From: CAUZIZ01 sp965219855
Lineage (GTDB): Bacteria > Acidobacteriota > UBA6911 > RPQK01 > JAJDTT01
Reading direction: 5' to 3'
DNA: 64,000 nt
NCBI GenBank assembly: GCA_965219855.1
Contig: CBDCOR010000015.1
Span: 62,001 to 126,000, forward strand
Within the stretch, counting starts at the first letter, position 1, and the number at the start of each line of letters is the position of its first letter. The notes under the pieces are model-generated. The model searched no databases. It saw nothing but the letters and a program-made list of their open reading frames with translations, and was not told the origin of the DNA. The translations under genes and the position numbers were made by a program. This document shows, in pieces, positions 16,885 to 26,073 of this stretch.

Positions 16885-17301
16885 ATGGAGCAAGTGACCC
16901 TGGGAATTGTCAAACCAGATGCCGTAGGCAAACAACACCTCGGAAGTATTATCCAGAAGGCTGAGAAAGGGGGACTCTCGGTCGTGGGCCTGAGGATGCT
17001 ACACATGAGCCGGTGCCAAGCCGAGGGTTTTTACTACGTCCATCAGGATAAGCCCTTCTTCGGTAGTTTGACCGACTTCATGTCGGAGGGCCCCAGTGCA
17101 GTCATGGCGCTGCGTGGGGAGAATGCTATAGTGCGGTGGCGGGAAATCATGGGAGCCACCAATCCTGCCCAGGCAGAGGAGGGAACCCTCCGAAAACTCT
17201 TCGGAGAGAGTATCGAGAGAAACGCGGTTCACGGAAGCGACAGCCCCGAATCCGCGAGTTTCGAAATTGGATACTTCTTCGCTGCTTTGGAACTGAGCTG
17301 A
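16885..17301 (+). CDS. ndk: nucleoside diphosphate kinase
   Basis: 138 residues from ATG behind AGGAG. The active-site motif NAVHGSDS carries the phospho-His. The start LGIVKPDAVGK and GATNPAQAEEGTLRKLFGE are typical. It transfers the gamma phosphate from ATP to other NDPs and in many bacteria works alongside succinyl-CoA ligase, which fits the position after sucCD. The 429 bp after it hold only repeats. Confidence 0.97.
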   Translation: MEQVTLGIVKPDAVGKQHLGSIIQKAEKGGLSVVGLRMLHMSRCQAEGFYYVHQDKPFFGSLTDFMSEGPSAVMALRGENAIVRWREIMGATNPAQAEEGTLRKLFGESIERNAVHGSDSPESASFEIGYFFAALELS

Positions 17302-17462
17302 AACTGCATTGGTGAATGTAGCTTTGGCCTCCCGGCCGAAGTCTTATTTTTCCGAGCCTTTGGCTCGGACGGCGGCCTGGAGCCCACCGCGCCGGACCCA
17401 AAGTTTCCTTCTGAATGATCCGGCTCGCAGCCGGTGGCGGGGCTAAGGTGAAACTTCATTGG
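17290..17462. repeat. composite palindromic repeat A-B-A, copy 2 (uninterrupted)
   Basis: A remnant of arm A (GAGCTGAAACTGCATTGG) overlaps the end of ndk. It is followed by module B (17314-17390, with CGAGCCTTTGGCTCGG and GGCGGCCTGGAGCCCACCGC) and a full module A (17400-17462, AAGTTTC ... GTGAAACTTCATTGG). It is an unfilled counterpart of the copy split by the group II intron at 2066. The B hairpin directly downstream of ndk could act as an RNA stabiliser or weak terminator. Confidence 0.78.
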
Positions 17463-17474
17463 AAACTCGCACGG

Positions 17475-17712
17475 CCAGGTCACCGATTAATGCGAAAACT
17501 CGGGAAGCCTGAAGCGCGAGCGAGGGGTTGGGGATCTGCGAGTTGTGTCGCAAAAAGGACATTTGACCGGAGGCAAGAAAAGAGCCACGAACGATCTGGA
17601 GTCTCTGCAAAAGGGGCCAGGTCCCGGCGAGAGAGCGGACAACAGCAAGATCTTACAGATCCCCAACCCCTCGCTTGCGCTTCAGGCTTCCATGAATCGG
17701 CAATGCCTCAAC
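17475..17712. repeat. inverted pair of repeat C
   Basis: The left arm 17503-17538 (GGAAGCCTGAAGCGCGAGCG, then AGGGGTTGGGGATCTG) and the right arm 17656-17691 are inverted copies of 36 bp with one mismatch, about 117 bp apart. The left flank CCAGGTCACCGATTAATGCG recurs almost unchanged at 56980. Single copies lie at 26923-26970 and 56980-57037. The right arm ends about 40 bp before the start of the methyltransferase gene. Confidence 0.8.
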
Positions 17713-17730
17713 TGGTTTCGTCGGTAGTCT

Positions 17731-18741
17731 GTGCTTCCATGGGGTGATGAAAAAGTCAGCTTCAAGCGCTTCATGGAGTACTGTCTCTACGATCCCCTCC
17801 GCGGCTACTACACCTCCAAGTCGAGGGTCTTCGGTCCGGAGGGTGACTTCTACACCTCGCCGTACACCCATCCGTTGTTCGCCGAAGTACTGGGAGATGC
17901 TCTTGGCAGCTATCTGGCTGCCGTGGACGGAGGGGCTGAGCTTCACCTGGTAGAGCTGGGTTCCGGGGAGGGAATCTTGGGTGGAGGTGTTCTGAGTCGT
18001 CTCCAGAATCATCATCCGGAGATCTTTGAGCGACTCAAGTATCTGCCGGTTGAGATAGGGCGTTCCCAGCTTCCACAGGAGTTCCGAGGAGTGGTGTTTT
18101 CCAATGAATTCTTCGACGCGCTCCCGGTGCACCGCGTTCGCGTCACGGGTGGCGAACTCCGGGAACTCTATGTGCGCTTCGAATCGGAGGTTGAGGAGGT
18201 GGAGGGAGAGCTGTCCGATCCGCGGATCGTCGAATACATGCGTGCAGGTTTCGACCAGTGGAACGAGGGATATGACTACGAGGTCAATCTGCGCATGGTG
18301 GAAACCCTCGAGGACCTGGATCGGCACTTCGAGAGTGGGTTTCTAGTGACGATTGACTACGGCTATCAATGGGAAGACTACGCTGCTGCGGAGAGGAGGG
18401 AGGGCACCCTGATGTGTTACCACCGGCACCGTGCCCACCCAGACCCGTATATCAATATCGGACAGCAAGACATCACGGCCCATGTCAACTTCGAAGTTCT
18501 GGGAAAGACGGGTGAGAGGCTGGGCTGGCGCGGCTCCGCCTTGAAGAGCCAACGGCAGTTCCTCCGCGAATGGGGGCTGGAGAAAAGACTGATGGAGAAG
18601 GAAAATCGTGAGGTCTTGAAGGCTGCCCAGCTGGAAGAGCTCATGGGCCTCAAGAGGCTGCTTCTCCCTGGCGGCGTCTCTGACATCATGAAGGTTCTGG
18701 TGCAGTCGGTCCGTACTGACTCAGGCCGTCCTGGATTCTGA
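17731..18741 (+). CDS. MidA/NDUFAF7-type SAM-dependent methyltransferase
   Basis: 336 residues. FMEYCLYDPLRGYY, FGPEGDFYTSP and the SAM loop LVELGSGEG identify the DUF185/MidA family. SNEFFDALPVHRV and TIDYGYQ complete the pattern. The eukaryotic member methylates an Arg of a complex I subunit; bacterial substrates are not settled. The first codon is a GTG right after an in-frame TAG, giving only about 10 residues before the conserved F-x-x-F-M block where relatives usually have 20-30. The repeat C pair abuts this end, so the original N-terminus may have been lost. No clear ribosome site is seen. Confidence 0.85.
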   Translation: MLPWGDEKVSFKRFMEYCLYDPLRGYYTSKSRVFGPEGDFYTSPYTHPLFAEVLGDALGSYLAAVDGGAELHLVELGSGEGILGGGVLSRLQNHHPEIFERLKYLPVEIGRSQLPQEFRGVVFSNEFFDALPVHRVRVTGGELRELYVRFESEVEEVEGELSDPRIVEYMRAGFDQWNEGYDYEVNLRMVETLEDLDRHFESGFLVTIDYGYQWEDYAAAERREGTLMCYHRHRAHPDPYINIGQQDITAHVNFEVLGKTGERLGWRGSALKSQRQFLREWGLEKRLMEKENREVLKAAQLEELMGLKRLLLPGGVSDIMKVLVQSVRTDSGRPGF

Positions 18742-18833
18742 TAAACTGGGCGCCTATCGGAGCGGATGTGAGGTTGCGGCGGCATCCGCGCCGGTATCTT
18801 CAAAGTTAGACCTTTTTGGAGTAGGCCGCGAAA

Positions 18834-18910
18834 TGGTGGGCGATACTGGATTCGAACCAGTGACCTCCGCCGTGTGAAGACGGCGCTCTAACCAGCTGAG
18901 CTAATCGCCC
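18834..18910 (-). tRNA. tRNA-Val (anticodon CAC)
   Basis: On the minus strand the 77-nt gene begins GGGCGATTAGCTCAGC, has the anticodon stem-loop CCGTC-TTCACAC-GGCGG (anticodon CAC, reading GUG) and the T-arm GGTTCGAATCC. It ends in ATCGCCC plus discriminator A and an encoded CCA. All four stems pair. Confidence 0.95.
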
Positions 18911-18924
18911 AAAAAAGAGCACCA

Positions 18925-18954
18925 ATTGTAGAGAAGCCAAAGAGTCCGTGTCAA
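18925..18954 (-). promoter_or_regulatory. promoter of tRNA-Val, overlapping the ypdA start
   Basis: On the minus strand TTGACA (18954-18949), an 18-base spacer and TACAAT (18930-18925) stand 14 bases from the mature tRNA 5' end. The -35 box falls on the first codons of the divergent ypdA gene (GTG TCA ATG), so the two starts cannot vary independently. Confidence 0.7.
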
Positions 18955-19928
18955 TGAAGGAACATCTGGATCTTATTGTTGTGGGTGCTGGGCCTTCGGG
19001 CCTGGCCTGTGCCATCGAAGCGAAGAAAAGGAAGCTCACATTCTGGGTCCTGGAAAAGGGTTGTGTGGTTCACTCGATCTATCGCTATCCCACCAACATG
19101 ACCTTTTTCACCACGGCGGATCTGCTGGAGGTCGGGGACATTCCCATGATCGTATCCGCGGACAAGCCGAGCCGCCTGGACGGGCTCAAGTACTACCGGC
19201 GGGTGGTGGAGCACTACGATCTCCCCATCAGGGACTACGAGCGCGTGCTTTCGGTGACAGGAAGGGACGGCGAGTTTCGGGTGCTCAGCCGGGACCGGCT
19301 CGAGCAGGAGCGTGAGTATTTCTGCAGCAAGGTGATTGTGTCCACAGGATATTACGACAATCCGAATCTCCTGGGTGTTCCCGGGGAAGACCTGGAAAAG
19401 GTGAGTCACTACTATTCCGAGGCGCATCCCTATTTCGGCAAGAAGGTTGCGGTCGTAGGCGGGAACAACTCTGCTGCCGAGTCGGCCCTCGAGCTCTATC
19501 GCAGCGGGGCCGAGGTGACCGTGATCCATCGCGGCGAGGCGATGGGAAAGGCGATCAAGTATTGGGTGCTTCCCGATATCAACAATCGGATCCAGAGGGG
19601 AGAGATTCAGGCTCTTTTTTCGAGCCGCATCGTCGAGATCCGACCTCGGGACATTGAAGTGGAAACGCTGGAAGGCATCAAGACAATTGCGAATGACTTC
19701 GTCCTGGCGATGACGGGATATCACCCGGATTCAGACTTCCTTCAAAAAATGGGGATTCAGACCGATCCGGAGAACTTTATTCCCCAGCACAATCCCGAGA
19801 CGCTGGAGACGAACGTAGAAGGTATCTACCTGGCCGGATCGATCGTTGCGGGAAGAATGACCAATCGCATCTTCATTGAGAATGGCCGTTTCCACGGATC
19901 GCAGATCTTTCAGCATTGGAACCTCTAG
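18948..19928 (+). CDS. ypdA: YpdA-type flavin disulfide reductase (putative bacillithiol disulfide reductase)
   Basis: 326 residues. The FAD motif VVGAGPSGLACAIEA is at the N-terminus and the NADPH motif VVGGNNSAAESALEL in the middle. LAGSIVAGRMTNRIFIENGR is a strongly conserved YpdA-type end. The thioredoxin-reductase CxxC is absent, as in YpdA/Bdr, which reduces bacillithiol disulfide in Firmicutes. This suggests a bacillithiol-like redox system, but no bshA/B/C gene is in the window. The start is GTG 18948 or ATG 18954. der begins 9 bp after its stop. Confidence 0.88.
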   Translation: MSMKEHLDLIVVGAGPSGLACAIEAKKRKLTFWVLEKGCVVHSIYRYPTNMTFFTTADLLEVGDIPMIVSADKPSRLDGLKYYRRVVEHYDLPIRDYERVLSVTGRDGEFRVLSRDRLEQEREYFCSKVIVSTGYYDNPNLLGVPGEDLEKVSHYYSEAHPYFGKKVAVVGGNNSAAESALELYRSGAEVTVIHRGEAMGKAIKYWVLPDINNRIQRGEIQALFSSRIVEIRPRDIEVETLEGIKTIANDFVLAMTGYHPDSDFLQKMGIQTDPENFIPQHNPETLETNVEGIYLAGSIVAGRMTNRIFIENGRFHGSQIFQHWNL

Positions 19929-19937
19929 CCGGGCGCA

Positions 19938-21260
19938 ATGTTTCGAGTCGCAATCGTAGGAAGACCGAACGTAGGAAAGTCAACCCTGTTCAATCGGTTG
20001 ACGCGAACCCGTAAGGCGTTGGTTGGCAGCAAACCTGGACTCACTCGAGACCGTCTCTCCGAGATAGCCACCTGGGATGGGAAGCGGTTCGAGGTGATTG
20101 ATACCGGGGGGATCATTCCAGATGAGAAGCAGGAGATTCCGGAAAAAGTCCTGCAGCAGGCGGAAATTGCGATTGAGGAAGCGAACCTCATCCTTTTCGT
20201 CGTCGATGCCCGCCAGGGGGTGACCCCCTTGGACCAGGAGCTGAGCACCCTTCTACGAACTCGGGGGAGAGATCCCCTCTTAGTGGTCAACAAGGTCGAT
20301 GTCCCCCGTCTCGAAGGAGATGCTCTCCTGTTTCACGCTCTGGGTCTGGAGCATCTCTATCTGATTTCCGCCGATCATAATCTGGGGCTGGAGCCTCTCT
20401 TGGATCACATTCTGCCGCAGGTGCCTGCATCCCAGGAGAGCTCTGAAGTCGAGGCGATTCGGGTCGCCATCATCGGTCGTCCGAACGTCGGAAAATCGTC
20501 ACTTCTGAATCGCATTAGCGGCCAGGAGCGGGTCATTGTGACCGCTACGCCGGGCACCACCAGGGATGCGGTCGACACCGATGTGACGATCGACGGCTCT
20601 CCCTATCGCTTGATCGATACGGCCGGAATCAGGCGCAAAGCCAAGACGGTTGAGATGGAGGAGAAGCTAAGCGTTGTCATGGCCCGCAAGGCCCTGGAGC
20701 GCTCGGATGTTGTGCTGTTGGTGGTGGAAGCATCCGAAGGGCCCCAGAAACTGGATGCTACCATCGGAGGCTATGCCGAGGAGGCCGGCGCTTCCATCAT
20801 CCTGGTGGCAAACAAGTGCGATCTTGTTCCCTCGGATACGGCCAACAGATCTGCAATGGAGCGGGCCTTCAGGGCACGGTTTCGTTACCTGGGCTATGCT
20901 CCGATGGTCTTTGTGTCGGCCAAGACCAACGAGAGGATCCCGCAGATATTTCAGCTGGTCCAGAAGGCGTACCAGGGCAGAATGACCCGAGTCCCTACCT
21001 CGGAGTTGAATCAGTACCTGGAGCGGGAGGTCCGATCTGAGTTACTGCCGGAAGGCAGCTCCAGGCGGCATCCGCTCAAATACGCCTGCCAGGTGTCGAT
21101 GGCGCCTCCCACCTTCGTTCTCTTTACTCGCACTCGTAAACTCCATTTCTCCGCCCGGCGGTTTCTAAAGAACCGGCTGCGCCGGGCCTATGGCTTCTAC
21201 GCAACCCCGATTCGAATTCTCCTGCGTGAGCCAGGGAAGGGCCGAGGATCGTCGTCTTAG
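19938..21260 (+). CDS. der: ribosome-assembly GTPase Der (EngA)
   Basis: 440 residues with the tandem G domains that define Der. The first has GRPNVGKSTLFNRL near residue 9, DTGGII and NKVD; the second has GRPNVGKSSLLNRI, DTAGIR and NKCD. A C-terminal KH-like domain ends at residue ~430. It acts in 50S subunit maturation. Placement 9 bp after ypdA suggests co-transcription. A module B hairpin lies 15 bp past the stop. Confidence 0.97.
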   Translation: MFRVAIVGRPNVGKSTLFNRLTRTRKALVGSKPGLTRDRLSEIATWDGKRFEVIDTGGIIPDEKQEIPEKVLQQAEIAIEEANLILFVVDARQGVTPLDQELSTLLRTRGRDPLLVVNKVDVPRLEGDALLFHALGLEHLYLISADHNLGLEPLLDHILPQVPASQESSEVEAIRVAIIGRPNVGKSSLLNRISGQERVIVTATPGTTRDAVDTDVTIDGSPYRLIDTAGIRRKAKTVEMEEKLSVVMARKALERSDVVLLVVEASEGPQKLDATIGGYAEEAGASIILVANKCDLVPSDTANRSAMERAFRARFRYLGYAPMVFVSAKTNERIPQIFQLVQKAYQGRMTRVPTSELNQYLEREVRSELLPEGSSRRHPLKYACQVSMAPPTFVLFTRTRKLHFSARRFLKNRLRRAYGFYATPIRILLREPGKGRGSSS

Positions 21261-21274
21261 AAACGCGATGTCGT

Positions 21275-21359
21275 CGCGGTGGCCTCCAGGCCGCCGTCCG
21301 TCGAGCCAAAGGCTCGAAAGAAGAAGAACTTCGGCCTGGAGGCCAAAGCTACGTCCGCC
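21275..21359. repeat. repeat B, solo copy
   Basis: GCGGTGGCCTCCAGGCCGCC opens the unit and ACTTCGGCCTGGAGGCCAAA closes it, with GAGCCAAAGGCTCG as the inner hairpin. It lies between the convergent der and the COG4091 gene, which ends 12 bp on, so it is placed where a two-way terminator would be. Confidence 0.8.
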
Positions 21360-21370
21360 GAGGTGGTGAT

Positions 21371-22738
21371 TCAAGTCGACAGCGAAGTGGTTGGGCGAAA
21401 CTCGTTTTCTAGTTCTCGGCGAAGCCGGGCAACGGAGCTGTCGGCGGGTAGTCTTACATCGGCATAGGTCAGGAGCTGATCTTTGGCTATCGCGTGGACG
21501 ATGGTCGCCTCCGAGGCCAGTCCCATGGGAAGGAGTCCTGCGGACAGGCTCTCAGGAGCCGCCACCAGCCGGCCGAAGACAGTGTAACCGCCCTCGCCAT
21601 CCAGTATCTCACCGGCCTTCAGATCGCGTTTGGCGCAGGCTGCCACGTCTGCCAGAAAGGTTTTGGCTGACCCAGTGGGCTCCTGGCGCAGGCCAGCCCA
21701 AGCCACACTGATTCCCAGTTCCAGGCCGATCAGGTGATGGGAGCGATAGAGAGTCGCATAATGGCCAGTTTGGTCCTGGAGCAGGCCGTACTGTCCAAAG
21801 CAGGATCTTACATAGTCGCTGGGAGCCTTGAAGGTCACGTAGACTCCCCACCTTAGATCCTGTCCCAGAGAGGATCCGTCACGATTGGTAGAAGCCACCA
21901 CCTCGACGGTGCCACTGTGAGTCAGGATGCCACCGTCCGATTTGGGCTTGAGCACGTCGGCCAGACGATCTATGGACACGGGTGGGAAGCACAGTCCGCC
22001 TCTTTGGGGTTTCAGTCCAGTGCCGTTGGCGACGGCCGCCATCTCGATTGCCGACTTGGTTCCGTCCAGGAAGGAATTGTACATTTTGGCGTTGAAGCCC
22101 CCGGTTCTCACCTGCTCCGCCGTGAAGCCATAGTCTTGGAAGACCGTATCCGGAGTCGAATAGGGGTACCGCTCCAGGTACTTGGTTCCCTTGCCTGCGG
22201 CAGCCACCTCGAATCCGCAGGTGCGGGCCCAGTCAACCAGCTCGCAGATCAGTGCCGGCTGATCTCCGTAAGCCATGCTGTAGACCACACCCGCCTGCCG
22301 GGCTCGTTTGCTCAGGAGCGGTCCAACCAGGACATCCGCCTCGACTGTAACCAGCACCAGATGTCGACCCGATTCGATTGCCCACAGGGCATGTTGTGTG
22401 GCTGCTCCCGGACTTCCCGTAGATTCGACGACCACATCTACTTCGGCTCGAATGAGCTCCTCGGCCGACTCAGTAAGCACAACCCTGCCGCTCGAGGAGA
22501 GGTCGTTGATCTCTTGGCTAGTCCCGGCCGGCTGCATCTGCTCTGAGGGCCAACCAACTCGAAGTAGGGCGTTGCGGGCGTGTTCGATTTGCAGGTCCGC
22601 TACCCCCACCAGCTGGATGCCTTCGGTGAAACGAGCCTGTGCCAGGTACATCGAGCCGAACTTTCCCGCTCCAATCAAGGCCACCCGCAACGGGTTCCCA
22701 GTCTCTGCTCGCTGTTTCAGCTCCGTACTCAGATTCAC
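21371..22738 (-). CDS. COG4091-type NAD(P)-dependent oxidoreductase with C-terminal SAF domain
   Basis: 455 residues from a GTG behind GGGAGG (an upstream ATG at 22768 is possible). The Rossmann motif VALIGAGKFGSMY opens a homoserine-dehydrogenase-like fold. The C-terminal third (CAKRDLKAGEILDGEGGYTV) matches a SAF domain as found in AFP/FlgA-like proteins. Members are annotated as predicted homoserine dehydrogenases but are better placed in sugar-acid metabolism in many genomes. The neighbouring divergent Gfo/Idh/MocA and heparinase-like genes support a carbohydrate role, by inference only. Confidence 0.82.
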   Translation of the reverse strand: MNLSTELKQRAETGNPLRVALIGAGKFGSMYLAQARFTEGIQLVGVADLQIEHARNALLRVGWPSEQMQPAGTSQEINDLSSSGRVVLTESAEELIRAEVDVVVESTGSPGAATQHALWAIESGRHLVLVTVEADVLVGPLLSKRARQAGVVYSMAYGDQPALICELVDWARTCGFEVAAAGKGTKYLERYPYSTPDTVFQDYGFTAEQVRTGGFNAKMYNSFLDGTKSAIEMAAVANGTGLKPQRGGLCFPPVSIDRLADVLKPKSDGGILTHSGTVEVVASTNRDGSSLGQDLRWGVYVTFKAPSDYVRSCFGQYGLLQDQTGHYATLYRSHHLIGLELGISVAWAGLRQEPTGSAKTFLADVAACAKRDLKAGEILDGEGGYTVFGRLVAAPESLSAGLLPMGLASEATIVHAIAKDQLLTYADVRLPADSSVARLRRELENEFRPTTSLST

Positions 22739-22910
22739 GGCGTCCTCCCTGGAGAATCGGGCAGCCATAAAGGCACAGCCGCCGAGATGGTGAGGTGGGC
22801 ATTCTACCACGAGGAGGGGGCTCGCTTCGCGGGAGGGATCGGACACTCGACGCGTCGATCCTCTACCTTTTGAAGACTGATTCGAATATTCTTTGGCCGG
22901 AGGCGAAAAC

Positions 22911-23924
22911 GTGAGTGAGATGCCAATCATTCGATGGGGAATTATCGGTGCTGGAGATATCGCTGAACGGGTAACTGCTCCGGCAATGACGGCGGCCGCC
23001 CACAGTCAGTTGGTTGCTGTGATGCGTCGCAATCGAACGGCGGCGGAGGAATTCGCCAGGCGTCACGGGGCATCCCGTGCCTACGATCGTGTCGAGGGAC
23101 TGCTCGGAGACCCCGAAATAGACGCCGTTTATGTGGCCACGCCGGTGGAGCGTCACTGTCCGGACGTGTTGGCAGCTGCAGCCAGTGGAAAACACATTCT
23201 GTGTGAAAAGCCTCTAGCACTCAGTGTCCTCGAGGGTGAGAGGATGCGTGAGGCTTGCGAGCAGGCAGATCTGTTGTTCATGACCTGCTACTATCAGCGC
23301 TTCAACGCGCGCCACCGCCGAATCAAGGAGATCCTGGCGGCGGAAGAGATTGGCCAGGTAACTTCGGTCCGGATGAATTTCTCGGGTCGTTCGCCCCAGC
23401 GCCCGGGCGCCTGGCGTCAGGACCGAGCGCAGTCGGGAGGTGGGGTCTACATCGATAACGGAAGCCATTGCATCGACCTGCTGCGGTTTTTCTTCGGCGA
23501 GATCACAGCAGTCGCGGCATTTGTCGACACCCTGGTGGAAAGCTATTCTGTGGAGGATACGGTGTCCTCGATACTGAGACTTTCCAATGGTGCGCAGGCG
23601 ATTGTCACCTGTCACTGGAGTACAGGCGACCCGGACGATGACCGAAACGCGATCATGGAGATTCTGGGTACCGACGGGGCTATTCTGTCCTCACCCCAGC
23701 ATGAGAAATTTTCTCGGGGACGCTTGGTCGTCGCGACGGGATCGGGGGAGCAGACCTACAATTTTGAGAAAAGCACCCACGTAAATCTGCTGGAGGAGTT
23801 TGCCGCTGCTGTGGGCGAAGGCCGACCTCCGGCAGTCGGCATTGAGGACGGCATCGCGGCTCAGCGAGTGGTAGAGGCGGTCTATGAGAGCTCTCGCAGC
23901 GGGAGGGTCGTATCTCTTCAGTAG
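22911..23924 (+). CDS. Gfo/Idh/MocA family oxidoreductase
   Basis: 337 residues from a GTG behind GGAGG. The Rossmann start is WGIIGAGDIAERV, and the family EKPLA appears as CEKPLALSV. The substrate domain has GGGVYIDNGSHCIDLLRFF with the conserved His/Asp. Such enzymes oxidise sugars, inositols or sugar acids with NAD(P), some within glycoside cleavage. It is followed 83 bp on by a heparinase II/III-like lyase in the same direction, so handling of an oligosaccharide lyase product is a reasonable guess. Confidence 0.88.
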   Translation: MSEMPIIRWGIIGAGDIAERVTAPAMTAAAHSQLVAVMRRNRTAAEEFARRHGASRAYDRVEGLLGDPEIDAVYVATPVERHCPDVLAAAASGKHILCEKPLALSVLEGERMREACEQADLLFMTCYYQRFNARHRRIKEILAAEEIGQVTSVRMNFSGRSPQRPGAWRQDRAQSGGGVYIDNGSHCIDLLRFFFGEITAVAAFVDTLVESYSVEDTVSSILRLSNGAQAIVTCHWSTGDPDDDRNAIMEILGTDGAILSSPQHEKFSRGRLVVATGSGEQTYNFEKSTHVNLLEEFAAAVGEGRPPAVGIEDGIAAQRVVEAVYESSRSGRVVSLQ

Positions 23925-24007
23925 AAGTCAGGGTGGAGATCTGATCCCCGCGAACTTCGTTGGGGACGTTTGAGAACCTAGAAACACGAATGTGAGGTGA
24001 AACGGAT

Positions 24008-26050
24008 ATGTTGCTGACTGCGGATTGGCTTGCTGAATTTCAATCACGTGTAGGTAGTGCTGTCTTTGCCCAGGCGAGAAGCTCGTTGGCAGAGGAAGCT
24101 GCTGGTTACCGTGCCTTTCTTCCCGACCTCCCGGAGAGGCAGGCAGGCTACTATCACGAATTCTTCTGTCCTGATCACGCCGTCGAACTGATCTTCAATC
24201 CGCTCAAGCCTTCACACCACGTTTGTCCCGAGGACGGTGTTGTTTTTTCAGGAGAGCCCTTCGATAGCGCCTGGCGCTGGTCGGTCAATGACAGGTTGAG
24301 TGATGCGGCCTTGAGATTGGCTGTCCACTCGATTCTACCCAGGTTCGATGAGGCAGGGGCGCCTGAGAAGGTCTCCAGCGACCGCAGCCTCGTTCGGGAC
24401 ATCCTGGAGGGCTATGCAGACCGCTACCGGACAATGCCCCCCGCAGCCGAAGAGCATGGAAACCATCCGGGAGTGGTGACCTGGTCAGGACTCGATGAGT
24501 CAGTCTGGATTATCCGTTTGGCCTGGGCTCACGCGATCGTTGAGGATTCGCTTTCTGCCGATCTCAATCAGCACATTCGGGAGAACCTGTTGCGGCCGGC
24601 CTCGGATCACCTTTTCCGTGTCCTCTACGCGGGAATTCACAATGCGACGAACTGGAACAATGCCGCCATCATCACGCTGTCCTTGGCGCTGGAGGATGCG
24701 GAGCGACTCCAGCAGGTGCTGGAGGGTCCTGACGGTCTGCATGCCCAGCTGAGAGAAGGTGTGGGATCGGACGGATTCTGGTGGGAGGGATCGCTCAGTT
24801 ACCACTACTACACCCTTGCCGCCTTGGTCTGGACGGTGCGCGCTCTGCGCTCGAGTGGCCACGGTTTCGAAGATAACGGGACTTTAGTGAACATGCTTCG
24901 AGCCCCGATTTTTCAAGCTTTTCCAGATCTGACTCTACCCGCGATCAACGATTGCTGGAGCTTCATAAAACTGACCGGGCGGGTTGGACACGGCATCCCT
25001 TCATCACCCGAGTTCTACGAAACTGCCTGGGCCTGGTACCGTGAACCCGAGTTTGCTTGGGTTCTGAACCAGAACGCCCCGCTGCGAGCACGCTCAGGGT
25101 TGGAGGTGCTGTTTGATGGTGTCGAGGAGATACCCGAAGCGGCCGAGCCCGTTTTTGAAGGATCTCATATGGTGGACTCGGGAGTGGCGATTTTCCGCAG
25201 CAGCGGACCACGGGAGCAGCAGAGCTATCTCCTTCTGAAGGCCGGGCCCGACGGAGGTGTTCATGGCCATCCCGATCAACTGGGCATCCAGCTTTTCGTC
25301 CAGGGGGAACGTCTGACGTCCGATTTGGGAACTCCCGGATATGGCATCGACCTCAACGAGTCCTGGTATCGTCAGACCGCGAGTCACAGCACCGTCACCC
25401 TTGATGGACGCTCCCAGCCTCCGGCGGTGGGTCAGGTCCGCACTTTTCGGATGGGTCCGGAGTTTGGAGTCGCGGATGGGACGGTGGCCTGGGACGAAGG
25501 CGACTACGCCGGAGTCCGTTTGCGCCGCGTCCTCTTGTGGCGAGAGCCCTACTTTGTCGATGTCTTTGACGTCGAGTGTGGCGACTCGCGCTGCGCTGAC
25601 TGGATCTATCACAATCGCGGCAGTCTGGTGGAGCTGCCAGCGGACCGGTCCCGACAAGAGGGGCTGAGTGGTGAGGGTGGTTTTGCTCACTTCAACCAGG
25701 TCGTTCGTCTGGAACAGAATGGGGACAACCGTCTGGTGTGGGAAAAGGGAGAGGCCCGACTCGAGTTCTACTGGCCTCAGCAGCAAGATGTCGAGGTGAT
25801 GGTGGGTACGGCGCCATCGAATCCCGCTTCAGAGACACTCTCGGTTTTGATTCGTCGGCTCACGTCCTCAAGGTCAAGATTTCTGGGACTGTTTGTCCCA
25901 GGGCAGGCAGGAGGTGCCTCGCCGATCCTCGGTTCGCCTCGCTGGGAGATGGACGGAGAAATCTGCAGACTGACGGTGAATACCTCGCAGGGGAACGATC
26001 TCTGGCTAATTGGCGCCGACCCTGCGGCCGCGCAGCTCAAGACCAGCTAG
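24008..26050 (+). CDS. heparinase II/III-like polysaccharide lyase
   Basis: 680 residues. An alpha-helical toroid N-terminal half (NATNWNNAAIITLSLA, EGSLSYHYYTLAALVW) is followed by the heparinase II/III beta-sandwich (GGVHGHPDQLGIQLF, LGTPGYGID, ESWYRQTASHSTVTLDG). The His, Tyr and Asn positions expected for lyase chemistry are present by pattern. No obvious signal peptide is visible, so it may act on imported oligouronides as oligo-alginate lyases do. A ribosome site GAGGTG precedes the ATG. It lies between an oxidoreductase gene and a broken SDR gene. Confidence 0.87.
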   Translation: MLLTADWLAEFQSRVGSAVFAQARSSLAEEAAGYRAFLPDLPERQAGYYHEFFCPDHAVELIFNPLKPSHHVCPEDGVVFSGEPFDSAWRWSVNDRLSDAALRLAVHSILPRFDEAGAPEKVSSDRSLVRDILEGYADRYRTMPPAAEEHGNHPGVVTWSGLDESVWIIRLAWAHAIVEDSLSADLNQHIRENLLRPASDHLFRVLYAGIHNATNWNNAAIITLSLALEDAERLQQVLEGPDGLHAQLREGVGSDGFWWEGSLSYHYYTLAALVWTVRALRSSGHGFEDNGTLVNMLRAPIFQAFPDLTLPAINDCWSFIKLTGRVGHGIPSSPEFYETAWAWYREPEFAWVLNQNAPLRARSGLEVLFDGVEEIPEAAEPVFEGSHMVDSGVAIFRSSGPREQQSYLLLKAGPDGGVHGHPDQLGIQLFVQGERLTSDLGTPGYGIDLNESWYRQTASHSTVTLDGRSQPPAVGQVRTFRMGPEFGVADGTVAWDEGDYAGVRLRRVLLWREPYFVDVFDVECGDSRCADWIYHNRGSLVELPADRSRQEGLSGEGGFAHFNQVVRLEQNGDNRLVWEKGEARLEFYWPQQQDVEVMVGTAPSNPASETLSVLIRRLTSSRSRFLGLFVPGQAGGASPILGSPRWEMDGEICRLTVNTSQGNDLWLIGADPAAAQLKTS

Positions 26051-26073
26051 CGGGCTGTTGATAGCGACTGGCC

